In this document: in pieces, positions 55,642 to 62,857 of the stretch
Layout of the letters: every line of letters begins with the position of its first letter
How positions within the stretch are numbered: the first letter of the stretch is position 1
NCBI RefSeq assembly: GCF_000525835.1
Contig: NZ_AODD01000019.1
Span: 1-62,857 of the forward strand
Length of the DNA stretch: 62,857 nt
Source: Listeria grandensis FSL F6-0971
GTDB lineage: Bacteria > Bacillota > Bacilli > Lactobacillales > Listeriaceae
Direction: 5' to 3'
Made by a program: the position numbers and the translations under genes
Notes under the pieces: model-generated
What the model was told of the DNA's origin: nothing
The model's input: the letters and a program-made list of their open reading frames with translations, nothing else
Databases searched by the model: none

Positions 55642-56185
55642 ATGAGAACACAAGCATTGTCTAAAGAATACAACATTGTTAACGACAAAAAAAAGAATGC
55701 AAACCATTAAATTAATGGCCACTGCTCTCATCGTGATAATGTTAATTGTCGGCGCAGTGCTAGCTTTACGCGAATCAGTGCCAATTAATTTTACAGTATG
55801 GGGTATTATCCTATTTTGCATTGCACTGTATATTATTTTTACTATCCATGAGCTTATCCACGGACTTCTTTTCTGGATATTCAGTAATGATAAAATCAAG
55901 TTGAGCCATCGAAAAGGGTTTTTATATTTCAACTGTCCCAATCAATCTTTTTCAAAATGGCAGTATCAGATTATTACGATTGGCCCATGTGTTCTTTTAA
56001 CCCTAATTCTAGTCATTTTAGCATTAGAATTTCCGGTAGATCTTGTGGCTATTTATTTGCTGATCACTGCACATTCAGGTTTTTGTATGGCAGATATATA
56101 CACGATGAAACTAATATCATCTGCACCAAAAAAAGCACAAATAAAAGATACGAGAGAAGGTATCCAGATTGTGTCAGAAAAATAA
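55642..56185 (+). CDS. DUF3267 membrane zincin-like protein, frame broken at an 8-A run
   Basis: Across the break, 180 aa from ATG 55642 (MRTQALSKEYNIVND...). The 8-A run at 55687-55694 shifts the frame; with 7 A it continues KKRMQTIKLMATALIV. About four membrane helices; TIHELIHGLLFW carries the HExxH-like HELIH zinc-binding motif typical of DUF3267. These are predicted membrane metalloproteases of unknown substrate. A shorter product could start at ATG 55700, but it would lose the cytoplasmic N-terminus. Confidence 0.72.
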
Positions 56186-56215
56186 CTAAAATTACGCTTC
56201 TCAGTCTTAAGTTGG

Positions 56216-56243
56216 TTGCTATTGGGGTAGCTTTTCGTATACA
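56216..56243 (+). promoter_or_regulatory. Promoter of the first GH73 gene
   Basis: -35 TTGCTA (56216-56221), 16-base spacer, -10 TATACA (56238-56243) followed by AT. Leader of ~50 bases. Confidence 0.5.
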
Positions 56244-56299
56244 ATGAGAGGATAGGATAAAAAGGGCATCAAGGTATAGAAAGTAGGTTTTTAAACAGA

Positions 56300-57151
56300 A
56301 TGAGACGTCGAAAAAAAGCGCCACTTCTTATTGGAATTTTACTTGCAGTCGTTTTAGTCGGCGGAATGGCTTTTATCGCAGTTGACAAGCTGTTTTTAAA
56401 AGATGATGACCCCGTAGAAATAACATATGTCGACCCAAAACAAGAATTTATTGAACTGCTTGCCGGACATGCACAACAAATACAAGATCAAGAAGGAATT
56501 TTGACAAGTATCACTCTAGCCCAAGCGATTTTGGAGTCTAACTGGGGGGACAGTGGGCTGGCAACGAAAGGTCGGAATTTATTTGGTATCAAGGGCGAGT
56601 ACCAGCAAGACTCTGTGACAATGCAAACCCAGGAGTACGAAAATAATCAGTGGGTTACGGTTGATGCAGCATTCCGAAAGTATCCAACTTGGTTCGAATC
56701 ACTTGACGATCACGCCGCACTTTTTCTGAAAGGAACCTCGTGGGACAAAAATAAATATCGTGAAGTTATCCAAGCTAAAGACTACAAAACAGCTGCGCAG
56801 GCTTTGCAAAAATCAGGATATGCAACTGATCCAGAATATGCTACGAAGCTAATTGATCTTATCGAACAACAGGATTTGCAAGCATACGACAAAATTTATG
56901 ATCCAATTGTGTACACGAAAGCAGTCAATCTAATAGGGGTGCCTATCATTACAAAAGACACTGCAATTTGGTCTAGCCCACAGAGAACAAAAAACGCAAA
57001 AAAAATAAATAATTTAGCTAAATATGGAAATGAAAAGCTAGAAATTGTTCAAGAAATGAAGCTTGGAAATAGGATATGGTATCAGCTGAAAGTGGATCAA
57101 AAAACACTAGGTTGGGTAAATAAAGATGTGATTCGCATTAAAACGCTCTGA
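56300..57151 (+). CDS. Membrane-anchored GH73 glucosaminidase with one SH3/GW module
   Basis: 283 aa. Basic start (MRRRKK) and one hydrophobic helix without a clear cleavage site, so probably an N-terminal anchor. GH73 domain (~45-200) with catalytic Glu in LAQAILESNWGDSGLA and the blocks NLFGIKG and AAFRKYPTWFESLDDH. A C-terminal GW/SH3-like module (~215-283, LGWVNKDVI) would bind teichoic acid. Cuts N-acetylglucosaminyl bonds of peptidoglycan. A tandem paralogue follows. Confidence 0.9.
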   Translation: MRRRKKAPLLIGILLAVVLVGGMAFIAVDKLFLKDDDPVEITYVDPKQEFIELLAGHAQQIQDQEGILTSITLAQAILESNWGDSGLATKGRNLFGIKGEYQQDSVTMQTQEYENNQWVTVDAAFRKYPTWFESLDDHAALFLKGTSWDKNKYREVIQAKDYKTAAQALQKSGYATDPEYATKLIDLIEQQDLQAYDKIYDPIVYTKAVNLIGVPIITKDTAIWSSPQRTKNAKKINNLAKYGNEKLEIVQEMKLGNRIWYQLKVDQKTLGWVNKDVIRIKTL

Positions 57152-57169
57152 AATTAGAGCGTTTTTTTG
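57140..57169 (+). terminator. Terminator of the first GH73 gene
   Basis: AAACGCTCT (57141-57149) pairs with AGAGCGTTT (57156-57164), then TTTT. It overlaps the stop codon. Confidence 0.92.
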
Positions 57170-57372
57170 ATGTGTTCAAGAAAAACACATATGTTCGCAT
57201 TGGCTTTATAAAGCGGTCTATACAGCCGTTGTAATATTATAAACAGAAATGAAACGTTCCTGTAACCTAAATGAAACACTAATTTTGCTAGAATGAACCC
57301 TGTTGATTTGAAAAGATACATGAAAACAAAAATACTATAAAAAATTTCAGAAAGAAGTGTAGAATAAATCGA

Positions 57373-58440
57373 ATGAAAAAATCAGTCAAACGCAACTTAG
57401 CTATTCTAGGAACCATTGGAATGATGATGGGCACAGTTGGTATTCCTGTTAGCACATATGCGGCAGAACGAGAAAATAATTCACAAATAAGCTACACAAA
57501 TTCCCAACAAAATTTCCTTGATAAAATAGTTCCAGATGCCCAGAAACTACAACGCGAGCAGGGGATTTTAACAAGTGTTACTATTGCTCAAGCTATTCTA
57601 GAATCAGGATGGGGAAACAGTGGTTTAACGCAGCAAGCCAATAATTTATTTGGAATTAAAGGTAGCTACGAAGGCCAATCTATCACGATGAATACGAAAG
57701 AATTTTATAATAATAGCTGGACGACAATTGATGCAGCCTTCCGTGCTTACCCGAGTTATTATGAGTCGCTAGAGGATCACGCGCTACTATTTGTTAACGG
57801 ACCATCGTGGAGCCCAAACAAATATGCAAGCTTGGTCGGCGAAGAGGATTACCGAGTAGCGGCACAGATTATTGAGGATGGTGGTTATGCAACGGATCCT
57901 AATTATGCCGAACAGCTTATTGAAACTGTAGAAACATACGGGCTTGCCAAGTATGACCAAGTTTATGATACAGTCACAGCAAAAACAACTATCTATGCAT
58001 ATGGACAAGCGAAACCAAATACACAAAGCACGGTCTGGAGCTTACCAAATACGCTAAAAGGCGCAACGGAAAAAGCATCCCTGTCTAAGTATAAAGGCAA
58101 AAACTTACGGCTGACTAACCGAGCGAAAGTAAGCAATGGTTCGACTTGGTATGAAGCCACTTTAAACGGCGTTCATATTGGTTGGATCAATGCTACAGAC
58201 TTAAATCTTGTGTACACAACTTCGATGGAACAAGAAGTAAATTTAATCCGAGGTGTTGAAAAAGCCGATGGAAAAATTTATGCGTTTCCGATAGTCGATG
58301 CAAGTACTGCTCGAGGAACACTTGTAGCTTTAGAGGAAGTGCATGTAGATAGACAAGCTGTAATTAACAACCAAATTTGGTATCGCATTAATGATGGCGA
58401 TAAACGGCTAGGCTGGGTTGAGTCTCCAGTACTAAAATAA
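57373..58440 (+). CDS. Secreted GH73 glucosaminidase with two GW/SH3 modules
   Basis: 355 aa. Cleavable signal peptide (KRNLAILGTIGMMMGTVG ... TYAAE). GH73 domain with catalytic Glu in IAQAILESGWGNSGLT and blocks NLFGIKG, AAFRAYPSYYESLEDH. Two C-terminal GW-type modules, each ending LGW/IGW-type (IGWINATDL; LGWVESPVL), for attachment to teichoic acids. Close paralogue of the preceding gene but secreted and with one more module. The 220-base gap between them has a likely -10 TAGAAT near 57290. Confidence 0.92.
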   Translation: MKKSVKRNLAILGTIGMMMGTVGIPVSTYAAERENNSQISYTNSQQNFLDKIVPDAQKLQREQGILTSVTIAQAILESGWGNSGLTQQANNLFGIKGSYEGQSITMNTKEFYNNSWTTIDAAFRAYPSYYESLEDHALLFVNGPSWSPNKYASLVGEEDYRVAAQIIEDGGYATDPNYAEQLIETVETYGLAKYDQVYDTVTAKTTIYAYGQAKPNTQSTVWSLPNTLKGATEKASLSKYKGKNLRLTNRAKVSNGSTWYEATLNGVHIGWINATDLNLVYTTSMEQEVNLIRGVEKADGKIYAFPIVDASTARGTLVALEEVHVDRQAVINNQIWYRINDGDKRLGWVESPVLK

Positions 58441-58481
58441 AAAAATCTCGTATCCGATAAAAAGGGTACGAGATTTTTTTA
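58440..58481 (+). terminator. Terminator of the second GH73 gene
   Basis: AAAATCTCGTA pairs with TACGAGATTTT (58467-58477), then TTT. Confidence 0.92.
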
Positions 58482-58530
58482 GTGTTTTAAAGGATTTTAA
58501 GAAAATACGTCGAATATAAATACTATAGCT

Positions 58531-59287
58531 TTAAATAGTAATTGTGAGTTCAACAGGGCAATGATCAGAGCCTGAATCTCAGCATGTATGGAAGCACTCT
58601 CTATATGAGTAGCGATTCTGTTAGAAACGATGAAATAGTCAATGCGCCAACCAGTATTTCTAGCACGAGCGTTCATCCGATAGGACCACCAAGAATAGGC
58701 ACCTTCTGTGTCTGGATGCAAATATCTAAAGGAATCGGTGAAACCATTGGCAAGCAAATCAGTGAACTTCCCACGCTCTTCATCTGAGAATCCAGCATTT
58801 TTGCGGTTTGTCTTGGGGTTTTTTTAAATCGATTTTCTTTGTGTGCTACATTTAGATCACCACAAACAATTACAGGTTTTACGCTATCCAATTTTTTTAA
58901 ATGAGCCAAGAAAGCATCTTCCCAGTCCATTCGGTAGTCTAATCGTTTCAACTCATTTTGCGAATTTGGTGTGTACACAGTAATCATATAGAATTTCGGA
59001 AATTCGAGTGTGATGACACGGCCCTCTTGATCATGTTCTTCTATGTCTAAACCATAGTATACGTTAAGCGGCTCGATTTTAGAGAAAATAGCTGTACCAG
59101 AGTAGCCTTTTTTCACAGCGTAATTCCAGTAATCATGATATCCTGATAAGTCTAGATCAATCTGTCCCTCTTGTAATTTTGTTTCTTGAAGACAGAATAA
59201 ATCTGCGTCTACTGTTTGGAAATAATCCATAAATCCTTTTTTCTCCGCAGCTCTAAGGCCATTCACATTCCAAGAAATTAATTTCAA
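58531..59287 (-). CDS. exoA: Exodeoxyribonuclease III, frame broken by three indels
   Basis: Corrected length 251 aa, normal for ExoA/XthA. TTG start at 59285-59287, 10 bases after GGAGG, gives [20 protein letters not shown]. Active-site blocks: [47 protein letters not shown] and the final [10 protein letters not shown]. On the minus strand one extra A (run 58833-58836) and one more (run 58819-58825) follow VAHKE, and one G is missing near 58571 before SDHCP. The enzyme repairs abasic sites and trims 3' ends. Every domain is intact apart from the indels, so sequence error is likely. Confidence 0.88.
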
Positions 59288-59362
59288 TTTTATCACTCCT
59301 CCAATTACTAATATTATACCTTATATTAATTATTCGGTATAATATGAGGCAGGAGGTGGATG

Positions 59363-59887
59363 ATGAAATATATAATTTTTCTGCGAGCAATCAATGTGGG
59401 CGGGAATCGTAGAATCAAGATGGCTGACTTAAGAGAAGCATTGACAAGCGAGGGATATCGGAACGTTTCAACGTATATCCAGACTGGAAATATTATTGCT
59501 GAGCACGAAGAAGAGAGTTACGAAGCCATTCAAAGGAACATCGAACATATTATTAAAGTGCATCTTAAATTTGATGTACCAACAGTTGCTTTTCAGTTAG
59601 AAGAATATGAACGAGGGGTCAGAGCTAAAGCCTTTCAAGGTGACCGTTTGATGCTCCATTTCTTAGATAGGATACCGAGTGAGGATGCAGTTCTTCGGCT
59701 TATAGAGCTAAGCCAAGGTGATAAAGATGAATTTAAAATAATAGATAGGTTTCTATATGTTTCACTGACAGAAGGAGTATCAGATAGTTTGTTTTCAAAT
59801 AAATTCGTCGAAAAGACACTGCAAGTAAAGGCAACAGCGAGAAATTGGAATACCGTAATGAAAATGAATGAAAAAAGTAAGCAATAA
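59363..59887 (+). CDS. DUF1697 family protein
   Basis: 174 aa from ATG 59363, six bases after AGGAGG; the ATG three bases earlier is too close. Family signature YIIFLRAINVGGNRRIKMAD and NVSTYIQTGNIIAE at the N-terminus; the C-terminal TARNWNTVMKM is also typical. Soluble, widespread protein of unknown function. Confidence 0.88.
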   Translation: MKYIIFLRAINVGGNRRIKMADLREALTSEGYRNVSTYIQTGNIIAEHEEESYEAIQRNIEHIIKVHLKFDVPTVAFQLEEYERGVRAKAFQGDRLMLHFLDRIPSEDAVLRLIELSQGDKDEFKIIDRFLYVSLTEGVSDSLFSNKFVEKTLQVKATARNWNTVMKMNEKSKQ

Positions 59888-59934
59888 GCGTATACTGATA
59901 CTGAGATACATTTTAAATAGGGGGGGTCATTGGC

Positions 59935-61166
59935 GTGAAAAATGAAATAATCGAACGTTTTATCAGATATGTAAAAGTCGATACACAGTCAAATGAAGCG
60001 AGTGAAACGGTGCCAACAACACCAGGCAAATGGAGTTAGCCAAAATACTAGTAGAAGAACTAAAGCAAATTGGTATGGAGGAGGTGACTGTTGATAGTAA
60101 TGGCTATGTTATGGCCACGCTTTCTAGTAATACTACAAAGGATATACCGACAATTGGATTTTTAGCGCATATCGACACTGCGACAGACATGACAGGTAAG
60201 AATGTTTCTCCACAAATTCATGAAAATTTTGATGGCAATGCTATTACGCTAAATGCAGAGTTAGATGTTGTGCTTTCACCAGAAGCATTTCCGGAGCTAC
60301 CTACATATAAAGGGCAGACGATTATTACGACGGACGGGACTACGCTTCTTGGGGCTGATGACAAAGCAGGTATAGCAGAAATAATGGTAGCAATGAACCA
60401 TTTGATTCATCATCCTGAAATAAAGCACGGTCGAATTCGAGTAGCATTTACACCTGATGAGGAAATTGGGCGTGGTCCGCATCACTTTGATGTGGATACT
60501 TTTGGTGCTGAGTTTGCCTATACAATGGATGGGGGACCTCTAGGTGAATTGGAATATGAGAGCTTTAATGCCGCCGCAGCGAGACTTATATTTAAAGGAA
60601 ATAGTGTACATCCTGGGACAGCCAAGAATAAAATGGTTAATGCAAATAAAATGGCAATGGAGTTTCATGCGCACTTACCTGAATCTGAAGTCCCGGAACA
60701 TACCGAGGGCTATGAAGGATTCTACCATTTGATTTCTTTAAATGGGGATGTCGAGCTAGCTAAGTCTTATTATATAATCCGTGATTTCGATCATGACTCA
60801 TTTATTAAAAGAAAAGAAAAGTTTATTGCCATAGCCAATCAATTAAAAGCTGAATATGGAGAAGATAAGATAATTTTAGAAATGAATGATCAGTACTACA
60901 ATATGAAAGAAAAAATTGAACCGGTCAAAGAAATAGTTGATATGGCACATAAAGCAATGAAAAATTTAGATGTTGAACCTGATATTCGCCCGATAAGAGG
61001 TGGAACAGATGGTTCTCAGTTATCTTTTAAAGGTATGCCAACACCCAATATTTTTACAGGTGGAGAGAACTATCATGGGAAATTTGAATACATCTCCGTT
61101 GAGAGTATGATTAAGGCGACAGAAGTCATTATAGAAATAGCTCGCTTGTTTGAGGACGAAGCTTAA
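59935..61166 (+). CDS. pepT: Peptidase T (tripeptidase), frame broken near the N-terminus
   Basis: Corrected length 410 aa, the usual size. GTG start 59935 after GGGGGGG gives [20 protein letters not shown]. The frame stops at TAG soon after TTPG; one extra G at CCAGGC (~60025) restores [20 protein letters not shown] and the long frame to 61166. M20 metallopeptidase motifs: [26 protein letters not shown] (zinc-bridging Asp), [10 protein letters not shown] (catalytic Glu) and [11 protein letters not shown]. Removes the N-terminal residue from tripeptides in the cytosol. Confidence 0.93.
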
Positions 61167-61189
61167 AGTTGCGCAGTATATTATTATAA

Positions 61190-61248
61190 AACAAGGGCTC
61201 AATGGATTAGAGAGAGATTCGTAGCATATCTCTAATCCACAGAGCCCA
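61190..61248 (-). terminator. Terminator of the ABC ATPase gene
   Basis: GGGCTC (61195-61200) and GGATTAGAGA pair with TCTCTAATCC and GAGCCC (61242-61247), a very stable hairpin. On the minus strand TTGTTTTATAAT follows, so it serves the minus-strand gene; it may also stop pepT transcripts. Confidence 0.85.
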
Positions 61249-61256
61249 TGTCTAAC

Positions 61257-62030
61257 TCATTTAGGAGATACGGAGACTTGTCCATTCTCCAAAGAAATCA
61301 CTGCTACATCATGCTTGTAAAAAGACGATAAATTATCCACTGTGAGCATTTCAGTAGTTTTCCCTGCGTCGTAGGTTTTACCATCTCGAAGTAACAGTGT
61401 ATATTCGAAACATGGTAATATCTCTTCGGTATGGTGTGTTACGTAAAGAATTGTTGGTGCATGTGGTAGTGTTGAGATTTTGGATATTTTTTCTAATAGG
61501 CGTTTTTTTGCGAAAATATCTAAACCGGTGCAAGGTTCATCGAGTATGAGTAACTTAGGTTCTGCTATAAGAGCTCGAGCAATAAGTACAATTTGCCTCT
61601 CTCCTTGCGATAGAACAGCATATGGTTTACCTATAAGTTCTTTACCACCACAGTCTGCTAATAGTGATCGGGCCAATGCCATTTCTTCTATAGTAGTTTT
61701 TTGATATAAGCCAATACTAGCAAATTTGCCACTCAGTACAATGGATTCAGCAGAATCATACTCCTTTAACTGTTGTTGTAATGACGAGCTTACCCAGCCA
61801 ATAGATTTACGGAGGTTGGGTAAGGAAGTTTCGCCAAAACGTCGCCCTAAAACTGTGAGAGAGCCAGAGGTAGGCCATAGATAACCGTTTAATAATTTTA
61901 ATAACGTAGTCTTTCCTGATCCATTTAGTCCAAGAACTGCCCAATTTTCTTTATGATGTACTTCCCAATCGATAGCATGCAATAAAAATTTTTCATCACG
62001 CTTTAAATATACTTGATCGAATTTAAACAA
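61257..62030 (-). CDS. Stand-alone ABC transporter ATPase, YlmA-like
   Basis: 257 aa from TTG 62028-62030, seven bases after AGGAGG. Walker A GLNGSGKTTLLKLL, signature LSQGERQIVLIARAL, Walker B LLILDEPCTGLD, then an H-loop (VTHHTEE). No permease gene is adjacent on this strand inside the window. It resembles the YlmA/molybdate-ATPase-type proteins found alone in Firmicutes. Substrate unknown. Confidence 0.88.
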   Translation of the reverse strand: MFKFDQVYLKRDEKFLLHAIDWEVHHKENWAVLGLNGSGKTTLLKLLNGYLWPTSGSLTVLGRRFGETSLPNLRKSIGWVSSSLQQQLKEYDSAESIVLSGKFASIGLYQKTTIEEMALARSLLADCGGKELIGKPYAVLSQGERQIVLIARALIAEPKLLILDEPCTGLDIFAKKRLLEKISKISTLPHAPTILYVTHHTEEILPCFEYTLLLRDGKTYDAGKTTEMLTVDNLSSFYKHDVAVISLENGQVSVSPK

Positions 62031-62117
62031 ACTGACTCCTCCTAAAATGTGTTATCTTTTTATCTATTTTACATAAGTATTAGAAAATTTGGAAATATAA
62101 AGTGAGGTAGTAATAAG

Positions 62118-62726
62118 ATGAATAATCTAGTTTTGGAGAAAGCGAAAGAATTTATTAAACAAGAGTTTGCAAATGAAGTGACAGGCCATGACTGGTATCA
62201 TATTGATAGGGTGTATAAAATGGCAACGCAGCTTCAGAGTAAAGAAGGTGGTAATTTAAAGATCATTCAATTAGCGGCTCTTTTTCATGATTTTACAGAT
62301 AAAAAGCTAAAAGAATATCCAGAAGAAGCAGAGCGGCAAATGATAGCATGGCTTAGAGAAAATAATTTAAGCGAAATGGAAATAGAAATGATTTCGAATG
62401 TAATAAAAAATATCTCATATAGCAACGAATCGAGTCATTCTCATGATCTTAGCTTAGAAACAAAAATTGTACAAGATGCAGATCGCTTGGACGCAATTGG
62501 AGCAATAGGAATTGCTAGATGCTTTACGTATGGTGGGTCTGAAGGAAGACAAATCTATAATCCAGAAAATAAAGAGGCGACGAGTGTCCAACATTTTTTT
62601 GATAAGCTTTTAAATATAAAGGGCATAATTCAAACAGGTTCGGCGAAAGAAGTGGCAGACACGAGGCATTGTATCTTGATATCTTTCTTAAAAGAGCTTG
62701 AAAATGAATGCAATATACAATTTTAA
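62118..62726 (+). CDS. HD-domain phosphohydrolase, YedJ-like
   Basis: 202 aa, ATG after GTGAGG-type site. HD metal motifs: first His in TGHDWYHIDRVYKMA, the HD pair in AALFHDFTD, and the last Asp in VQDADRLDAIGAIGIARCF. Homologues hydrolyse nucleotides or other phosphate esters in nucleotide pool control. Divergent from the ABC ATPase gene with an 87-base gap that must hold both promoters. Confidence 0.9.
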   Translation: MNNLVLEKAKEFIKQEFANEVTGHDWYHIDRVYKMATQLQSKEGGNLKIIQLAALFHDFTDKKLKEYPEEAERQMIAWLRENNLSEMEIEMISNVIKNISYSNESSHSHDLSLETKIVQDADRLDAIGAIGIARCFTYGGSEGRQIYNPENKEATSVQHFFDKLLNIKGIIQTGSAKEVADTRHCILISFLKELENECNIQF

Positions 62727-62823
62727 TGAATTAAAACAAAACAGTTGCATTTTATGAATATATATTATATACTTAAAAAGTTCTCGATTTGAGAGCTTCG
62801 AAATATTAATAAAAAATAAGTTG

Positions 62824-62853
62824 TTGACACGCTGATGAGTTATATGATAAGAT
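62824..62853 (+). promoter_or_regulatory. Promoter at the right edge
   Basis: -35 TTGACA (62824-62829) and -10 TAAGAT (62848-62853) with an 18-base spacer, pointing out of the window. The gene it serves is not included. Confidence 0.55.
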
Positions 62854-62857
62854 ATGA

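Noticed and set aside
1-62857. CRISPR arrays, tRNA or rRNA genes, insertion sequences, prophage genes
   Set aside because: Looked for repeated spaced units, cloverleaf-like CCA ends, transposases and phage structural genes; none seen.

Overview
The window is chromosomal DNA of a low-GC Gram-positive bacterium, most likely a member of the Listeria group (Listeriaceae) other than L. monocytogenes. From memory of Listeria genomes, the gene order corA - UPF0637 - inositol-phosphatase family - typA - DUF5068-like lipoprotein - ylaI - ylaN - ftsW - pycA - tagGH - autolysin - galU - tarIJ/tagB/tagD - pncB/nadE - guaA follows a conserved Listeria segment. Start codons with strong AGGAGG sites, T-rich terminators and many lipobox lipoproteins agree. 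No tRNA, rRNA, insertion sequence, prophage or CRISPR array was seen.

Layout. 1-8.4 kb: housekeeping genes (DsbA-like protein, lipoprotein, a CorA Mg2+ channel with an unusual leader, UPF0637, phosphatase, TypA, lipoprotein, YlaI, YlaN). 8.5-15.0 kb: an inserted sugar-utilisation locus with an ArsR-type regulator divergent from a binding protein, two permeases, a small membrane protein and a GH2 glycosidase; the divergent region has five copies of a TTTAGTT motif and a cre-like site. 15.1-20.1 kb: ftsW and pycA. 20.1-41.0 kb: cell-envelope region with a metal/siderophore-type binding protein, teichoic acid exporter TagGH, a DUF6270 protein, two small membrane proteins, a three-component glycosylation set (GT2 / GtrA flippase / polytopic transferase), a PA14-repeat autolysin, galU, and genes for ribitol- and glycerol-phosphate polymer synthesis (GT2-TagF fusion, tarI, tarJ, GT2, two TagB/TagF-like enzymes, tagD). 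41.1-48.1 kb: a kinase/regulator pair, NAD salvage (pncB, nadE), a monooxygenase-fold protein and guaA. 48.5-62.8 kb: accessory and house-cleaning genes: a membrane/coiled-coil protein, a TerB-N/TPR protein, a second CorA, a YdeI-type protein, a YdcZ pair, a uracil-DNA-glycosylase-like protein, a GyrI-like protein, a DUF3267 protein, two GH73 glucosaminidases, exoA, DUF1697, peptidase T, an ABC ATPase and an HD phosphohydrolase.

Functional links. TagGH, galU, tarIJ, tagD, the TagB/F enzymes and the GtrB/GtrA/GT-C set together can make, decorate and export wall teichoic acid; the autolysins act on the same wall. pncB and nadE are consecutive steps of NAD salvage. The sugar locus is self-contained: uptake, hydrolysis and its own regulator.

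Two things stand out. First, corA at 1683-2627 is preceded by a 31-codon open reading frame with an EPDP stretch, as in the enterobacterial Mg2+ leader MgtL, inside two mutually exclusive hairpins, one of which covers the corA ribosome-binding site. Second, at least 16 single-base indels break otherwise normal genes (pycA, pncB, pepT, exoA, a tagB homologue and others). Many are one extra A/T in an 8-base run or one missing G. Most look like sequence errors, so the affected genes are annotated here across the break.
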